Positions 10,701-19,700 of a stretch of 38,720 nucleotides of DNA are shown piece after piece. The notes under the pieces are model-generated. The model did not search any database. It was not told where the DNA came from and was given only the letters and a program-made list of their open reading frames with translations. The first letter of the stretch is position 1. Each line of letters opens with the position of its first letter. The stretch covers positions 1 through 38,720 of the IMG/VR virus record IMGVR_UViG_3300009158_000099. One strand, written 5' to 3'. The translations under genes and the position numbers were made by a program. The stretch comes from a virus.

Positions 10701-13700
10701 GCCAAAATATGAACCAAAAATTTATTTAGATACAACACTAATAACACCTTGTCTTATGATACAAGGCCATGACGGAAGCCAAATACTTGCATATGGCGAT
10801 TATCGAGACAATTTAATTTTAGAGTTAGAAAAACGTATTTACAATAATATTAAGGTTAAATATGATCCTACAATTTTTGATATTGGAGATGTAGTTCCGA
10901 GTTATAATAGATCAAACGATTACAGCTTAACTGAATTTAACGAAGTACTAGCTCCGAGTTTTTATAAATGGTTAGCAAATGTCGATCAAGATTTTACAAT
11001 GCCATTAAATTTTAACAACAGCAATCCGTTAACATACAACTATATCGGTCAACGTGCCTTAGACAACAGATTAGTCCCTGGGTATTGGCGAGGTGTGTAT
11101 CGATGGATGTTAGACACTGATCGACCAAATCTTTGCCCATGGGAGATGCTAGGTCTATCTGAAGAACCAGCGTGGTGGGTAACTTTGTACGGACCAGCAC
11201 CGTATACTGCTGACAATCTAGTAATGTGGGATGATGTCAGCAACGGCTTACTAAAAGAGCCTGGCAAGCCGGCAGTTAAACTTGAAAAATATGCAAAACC
11301 TTTTTTAATTAATCATATTCCTGTTGATAGTAGCGGAAACGTAATTAGCCCGCAAGCTTCGGGCCTAGCATTCGGTACAAACGTATACTTAACGGACACT
11401 AACTTTAAATTCGGTGACGTTAGTCCAGTCGAAAGTGCATGGCGTCGCAGCTCTTATTATCCGTTTAGTGTTCTTATTGCATCGATGTTATTAACACCTG
11501 CACGTACTATCGGTGTGTTACTTGATAGATCGCAAATTGTTCGAGATTTATCAGGCCAAATAATTTATAAAGCATCGGGTCTTAGAATTTCACCTGCGGA
11601 CATTGTAATACCAAGTACATTGTCTGATAATACTAGGGTACAAACTGCAGGTTTAATTAATTACATTGTTAATTATATTTTAAGTGATACATTAAAATCT
11701 TTAACTGAATATCGATACGATCTTACAAACATTACTAGCCAGCTTTGTTATCGTGTAGGTGCATTTACTAGCAAAGAGAAATTTAATTTATTACTTGATT
11801 CGAAAAATCCAATTTCTGCAGGTAGTGTATTTGTCCCCCAAGAAGACTACGAAGTAATTTTAAATACATCGTCACCGATTAAAAAACTTAGTTATAGCGG
11901 TGTGATCATTACTAAAATTAATAATGGATTTTCAGTCAAGGGCTATAGTAAAACACAACCTTACTTTAAAGTATTTTCACCATTAAATTCAGGGAATACT
12001 GTTACAGTTGGCGGAATTTCGGAAAGTTATATGGTGTGGTCTGAATTTAATACTTACTCTAAAGATAAAGTTGTACAATTTAAAAATAATTTTTTTAGAG
12101 TTTTAGAAACGCATGACACAACTTCTGTTTTTGACGTAAAATATTATGCAAAACTGTCTTCTCTTCCGGTTGTCGGTGGCAGGTCTGCAATATTTAGAAC
12201 ATCGTGGAATAAAAAAGAGGTAGTTACTTATTCGTACGGATCGATATTTTTTGATATTCAAGGAGTTGTTGATTTTTTAATCGGATACGGAGAATATCTA
12301 AAAAGCCAAGGATTTATCTTCGATGAATTTAATTCTGAATTAAATCGTGTAGCAAATTGGGGAACAAGCGCACGAGAATTTCTATTTTGGACATCGCAAA
12401 ACTGGTCGTCGAGCAACGATAAATGGACCGAATGGAGTCCGGGGTTATTAATTAAATTTAATTCAATTGTTCGATGGAAAGGTGAGTATTATAGAGCAAT
12501 CAGAATTGTTCAACCGTCACTTGTGTTTGACCCTTCATTTTTTGAAAAATTAGACGGGCTGAGTATTGTCGGAAGTTCAGTGATTTCGTTAAGTCCTGCT
12601 GCAGAAAAAGTTGCGTTTAGCACCCATTTAAGTACAGTTGATGATATATCAAATACATTTAATGATTATGAAATATGTGGAGTCGATGGCCGTCCTGTAA
12701 TGTTTAATTTTTTAAATTCATTTAGGGCCGATCAATCAGTTTCTTATTCTCCTAAAGATAATTCTGCAATTTACGGTGCAGCATTTTACCTTGTACAAAC
12801 AGAACATGTAATTTTGATTAATAATTTAACAATGTTTAACGACACTATTTTTAATCCCGAAAGCGGATATAAACAAGATAGGATTAAAGTTTCGGGGTAT
12901 GTTAGTTCTAATTGGAATGGATCGTTGAATGTTCCGGGTTTTATTGTTGATCAAGGTATTGTAAAAGAATGGAATGCATGGTCTGATTATGCAATCGGTG
13001 ATGTAGTTAAGCACAAAGAATTTTATTATAGTGCAAATGTTGCAATTGCAGGAACTGAAAAATTTGATTCTTCGCAATGGATTAAATTGGATTCAAAACC
13101 AAAATCTGCATTACTGGCAAACTGGACTTATAAAGCAAGCCAATTTGAAGATTTTTATAGTTTAGATACCGGCACCTTTGATTCTACCCAACAAAAAATG
13201 GCGCAGCATTTGATCGGGTATCAAAAACGACAATATCTTGAAAATATTATTCAAGATGATGTAAGTGAATATAAATTTTATCAAGGTATGATTATCGAAA
13301 AAGGCACTCAGAATGTCTTTAACAAGTTATTTGATGTCCTTAGTGCAGATAATCAAGAAAGTCTAACATTTTTTGAAGAGTGGGCGATTAGGATGGGTCA
13401 ATATGGTGCAAACGCAGCGTTTGAAAATATTGAAATTATTCTTAATGAAGATAAGTTTATTACTAATCCACAAGGTGTTGAATTAGTTAACTCTATAAAT
13501 CCAAAAACTGATGATTTTATTATTCGACAAACACCGTCGGACCTATACATTAAACCTGTAGGGTATTCATCAAATCCGTGGCCAGTTGCTAATTCTTCTC
13601 AATTTTTAAGATCAGCCGGGCATGTTAGAGCAGACGAAGTTCAATTAACAGTAAAAGCTATCGATGACATAGCAACTGCAGCTATTAATTCTTTTACTGA

Positions 13701-16700
13701 AGGTGATTATGTTTGGTGTACGTTTGAAGGAATGAGCTGGAATGTGTATAGATATACCGATCCTAAAATTAAAGTTAAAAATATTGTCCAAGTTGGTCAA
13801 ACTGTGGTTCTTACAATTAATCGATCGATTAGATTACCTGCAGGCTCGTATATTGGAATCAAACACCAATCAACCTTGAATGGATTTTTTAAAGTAATTT
13901 TAGCTAAATTAAACACTATTACAATCAAAGTACCAACAACAGTGGAAATTGAAGATCCAGTAGTTGACTTATCATCTACAATCTTATATACGTTTAACAG
14001 CCGTAAAGCTAGTTCGATTAATACTGCTGATGCTATTTTACCTCGACACATCGGTAACGGTGAATTATTGTGGACCGATAATTCGGAAAATAATAATTGG
14101 GCAACTTGGAAATATAATACAGTTTACCAACCGGGGCAATTTTTTAACCCAGATCCTGCGTTTAATTTAGAGTATGGTCGAGGTATTGCAACAAGCACTG
14201 CAGGTGATATTATTGCCGTGTCTACTGCTGCGGGATTCACATACATTTTTGATAGATCGAATCCTACAACTGAATGGGTTTATAGACAACAAATCTTTAA
14301 ACCGTTTATCTATCCTAATGATATTGATGGAAACAATATTAACACCCAGCTTGCAAATAATGTTACGATGTCAAATGACGGCCGTTGGCTAGTTACTAGC
14401 TCACCGTTTGCATCTGCAGCATTTTCGAATTATGTTGGAGTCTTTAGTGAATTTACAGCATACTCACTTAACAACATAGTATTATATAACAATTTACATT
14501 ATCAAGCAATTGTAACTACTGTTTCTGCTAAACAATACCCTTCGTTGCATCTTGATAAATGGAAAAAAGTTCCATATATTCCTGTTGATTTAGCTGCACA
14601 AACCTCGTCGCTTTTAGAACAAGGTGTTATTTCGTTATATGAAAAGGATTCAAATAACATTTACCAACTAGTTGATTCTATCGTAAGTCCGCAACCTGTT
14701 AATTTTGAACATTTTGGGTCAAACATTGCTTTTGCAGGAAATTCATTATTAATTAAAGCAGATGGCCAGGACGGTAAAACAAAGTTATATAATCTTACAT
14801 ATGGTACATCATTTGTTGCAACTTCGTCATTTGACCCTAACGGATCGATTGGGACTAAATTAGTTTTAACATCGATTGCAAACATTGAAGTTGGGATGGC
14901 AATTGTTGGCACAGGCTTTGTAGATGGCCAGACTGTTACTGAAATATTAGCAAATAACACAATTAATTTAAGTGCAGCACCGACTAAGGAGTTGCTAGGT
15001 ACATATCAATTTACTAAAACAGAATGGAAATTTAATTTACAAAATACGCTCACTGACGATATAAGTCTTAGTCATTTCGGTGAAACTATTGTCTCAACGA
15101 TCGACGGCAGGGTGTTAGCAGTGTCGGCTCCTACACCTGCAGGATCAACTGGTAATGTTTACATTTATGCAGCCGGAGGGACAGGCTTTACCTTAGTACA
15201 GACGCTCGGTACTGCTGAAAATATAAACCGATTTGGAACAGGTGTTACTATTTCAAATACAGGTACATATCTTGCAATATCGGCAATGTATAACAATGAG
15301 ACTGCAATTTTACCAACTGCTGGTACAGTTTTAATTTATAAAAATAGCGGCACTGCGGGGTCCTTTGAATATTTTCAAACTTTAACTAATGTTTCTCCGG
15401 AAGCATTTCAGGCATTTGGCAGTAAACTATATTTTACAAATGATTTTACCACGCTTGTAGTTTATAGTGAAAATGCTGATAGTTACGACGATCAAACTTT
15501 TGATCTTGATACAACAACATTTGATTTACAGTCAACTTTATTTAGAGATTTAAATTTTGATTGCGGTAGAGTTGATATTTACGATCGGTACGATGCTACT
15601 TGGACATTTAGCGAAAGTATAACAACACCTGCACACATTAATGACGGCTACGGGCGTGCAATTGCAGTTAACAATCATAGCGTGTTAGTAGGTGCACCGT
15701 ACTCGACTAATGGATACGAAAGGAGTGGAAACGTATATGAGTTTATCAATATTTCGAAATTAAAAAGTTGGGTTAAGATTCACGAAGAAAGCGACAAACC
15801 GGATGTATTTAAAATTAAACAAGCATTTTTATACAACACCCGCACTTTAAAATTGCTAACATATTTGGATATTCTTGATCCGATCCAGGGTAAAAATCCC
15901 GGAACTGCAGATCAAGAGGTAAAATATAGATTATACTATGATCCTGCAATTTATTCAACAGGCACTGCAGCTTCAGTTAATATCGATGAAGGAATTGCAT
16001 GGACGACTGTGCAAGTTGGCCAGCTATGGTGGGATTTAACAACTGCAAAATTTATTGATAGCTACGATACTGATGTGGTGTATAGAAATAATACTTGGTG
16101 CACGCTTGCAGTTGGCGCATCGATTGACATATACGAATGGGTAGAATCAAAGTATAAACCGTCTGATTGGGATTTGCTAGCAGACACCGAAGAAGGCCTT
16201 GCACTAGATATAAGCGGGACTACTTTATACGGAGATACTGCATACAGTGTTAAAACTCGGTTTGATACAATCAGTAAAACTAAAAAATTTACTTACTATT
16301 ACTGGGTCAAAAACAAAAAAACAGTTCCAGATAATAACAGTCGACGCATATCTGCATACGAAGTTTCGTCGTTAATTAGTAATCCGCGCGGGAATGGGTA
16401 TAAATTTCTTGCGTTAACAGGAACAAATTCATTTAGTTTAATCAATGTCAAAGATTTATTAGATGATGATAATGTAGCGTTGTCGATTGAATATTGGACT
16501 GTAGACAAAACTGACCAAAATATTCATACAGAATGGAAATTAATTAATTCAGATTCGTCGACGTCTATTCCGGCAACTATCGAACAAAAATGGATAGATA
16601 GCTTATGTGGCAAAGATGTAAACAATCGAGATGTTCCGGACATGTCACTTCCTATTAAACTTCGATATGGAATAGAATCAAGACCTCGCCAGGGAATGTT

Positions 16701-19700
16701 TGTTAATCGATTCGAGGCATTGAAGCAATATATAGAACAAGTTAACATTGTACTAGGAAAAAATTTAATAGTTGATTCGTGCGATATAACCTCCTTATAT
16801 TTGTATGATCAAGTACCGAATGTTATCCACGGAAAATATGATCAAATTATAGATACATATGAAGAATTACGATTTATTTTAATTAAATCTTATAAAAAAC
16901 CAGAATTATTACCAATAATTGTAGACGGAAAAATTACAGGTGTAGAAATAATTGACTCGGGTCGAGGTTACCTAGTAGCTCCGACAATCGAAGTAGTCGG
17001 CAACGGGATAAATGCAGTTGTTGGAACTACTATTAATGCTGCTGGTAGAATTATTAGTTGTGAGGTTGTTAACAGTGGCGAAGGGTATAACGATAACACT
17101 ACTTTGATAGTTAGAAATTATTCAGTGCTGCTTTTAACCGATTCACAATCAAATAATGTGTGGAGCATATATTCATATCAACCTGAGACACTTAGCTGGT
17201 CAAAAGTTATCTCGCAATCATACGATGTTAGAAAATACTGGAATACAGTTGATTGGTATGCATCGGGTTATAATCAATTTAATCAAATTACTCATGTTGT
17301 TGACACGTATGCTGATTTAAATTCAGTTTCTGCATTAGTCGGTGAAACTGTTAAAATTCGTACAACGAGTTCGGGTAACTGGGTACTATTAGAAAAATTT
17401 GCAAATACTGATTCGATTAACTGGACACAATCGTATAAAGTCATAGGAAGTCAAAATGGTACTATTCAATTAAGCTCGACTCTGTACAAATACACTAGCA
17501 CCGATGTTGGATTTGACGGCATACGATTTGACGGTGGAGTATACGATAACAGTGCAGCAGTTGAACTTAGACTTATTTTAGACACGATTAAGAAAAATAT
17601 CTTAATTAATGAGCTTAAATCGGAATACTTAAATCTATTCTTTTCGACTGTGCGGTATGTACTAAGCGAACAAGCGTATGTTGATTGGATTTTTAAAACA
17701 AGTTTTGTAAAAGCAAATCACAACGTTGGTAGTCTTCGACAACTAGTAACATATAAAAATGATAATCTTCAAAATTTTGAAGATTATGTTTCGGAAGTTA
17801 AACCGTATCGAACACAGATACGCGAATATGTTAGTGTATTTTCAAAAGTTGAAAATACACAATCTGCAATTTCTGATTTTGATTTACCGGTAGTATATAA
17901 CGCAGCATCAAAACAAATTGCGCCGATTGCTACTAAACTAGTAGCAAACGATGAGTTAGTTACTAGTAATTCTGCAATTAATGAGTATCCTTGGAAATTT
18001 TGGTTAGACAACCTTGGATTTTCGATTATTTCGTTAGAAATAGTTGATTCGGGCTCAGGATATATTTCAGCACCGATTGTTACAATTTTAAACCAGCATG
18101 GTACGAGTGCAACTGCTCGAGCATTTATTACGAACGGAAAAGTTAGTCGTATCATACTATTAACTAAAGGTAAAGGGTATCGATCTGCACCGACTGTAAC
18201 TTTAGACGGTGGCCTTAATATCGGAGGATCACCTGCTCGAGCAGTTGCAATTATCGGTAACAGTGTTATACGATCAAATTTAATTAAAATGAAGTTTGAC
18301 CGATTAACGCAGACATATTTTATTACACAACTTCAAGAAACTGAAACATTTGTTGGATCAGGATCGCGTGCGCAATTTTCTTTAACTTGGGCACCTGACA
18401 TACGAGTTGGCACGTCGACTGTTATGGTTAATGGATTAGCGGTGTTAAAAGATTCATATGTTTTAAAAATTATAAAACTAACATCACGCGGGTATACTAG
18501 CTATCAAGGCTCATTGATATTTAATACCCCGCCTGCAATTAATTCGAAAATCTCTATTACGTATTTAAAAAATTGGAATTTATTAAATGCAGCAGATCGT
18601 GCGCATTTTTATTACAATCCGACGTCGGGCCAGCTAGGAAACGATCTTGCCCAACTCATGGGCGGAATTGATTACGGCGGTGTTATTGTTAATGGGCTAG
18701 GTTTTGAATTTAATCAAGGATGGGACGGCTCACCGTATTTTTCAGATAAATGGGATAGTGTTGATCAATCATTTGATGATTATTCGGTTACTGTTGCTGC
18801 TGATACTTATACAATAACACTTCCGTATGTTCCTGCACAAGGTACATATTTAAATGTGTATCATGTTCAATCAGCAACAGAGACCTTTAATTCAAACGGC
18901 ACTGATTTAATTTATTATTTTAGTAACGAAATTGCTACACCGACTGTAACTATTGTTAAATCAACAGTTACTCTTCCGAAAGTAATAGCTACTAAAAATG
19001 CCGTGGGGGTAACTACGTTATCTGTAAACACAACCGTTGGCATTGAAATAGGTGATGTTGTTTCGGACAGTAGTCAAACATTTTGGACTACTAAGGTTAC
19101 AATGACACATACAAACAGTGTTACAAATGTTATCTTTGTTTCTAGCACTGAAAATATGTCAATCGACACTCCGCTTTTGTTTTCAGGAAAAGGTTTTGGC
19201 GGGATAGTAAGCGGTGTATATTATGTTAAAACTATAGTTAGTGAAACTTCGTTGACAATTAGTTCATCAATCGGCGGTGCAGTGTTTGATATTCAACCTG
19301 GGGTCGACAACACTACTGTGTCAGTTGGTGCAATGGGGATTGTATTTGGGACATTTAATTCGAATACAACAGTAGTATCGATTGATAACGATACTGATAT
19401 AACATTAAACCAAATGATATATGCAGATATTGCAACTGCTACTACTATTAAATTTACACGAGTGTTAACTACAGCGAACAACATCTTTATGATTACCGAT
19501 GGACAAATTGAATTAAAGGTCCCGGTAACGTTAGCAAGTGATATTATTATTTCTGGATATCGTCCTGCGATTAGATTAGACGACCCTAACTATAACACAC
19601 CGTTGCAAACAAATGATAATGCAATAATGCAAACTATATCTGCATCTGGAACATCTGATATCGTTACAATACCAAATTCTTTAACTGTAGCAGACGGTGA

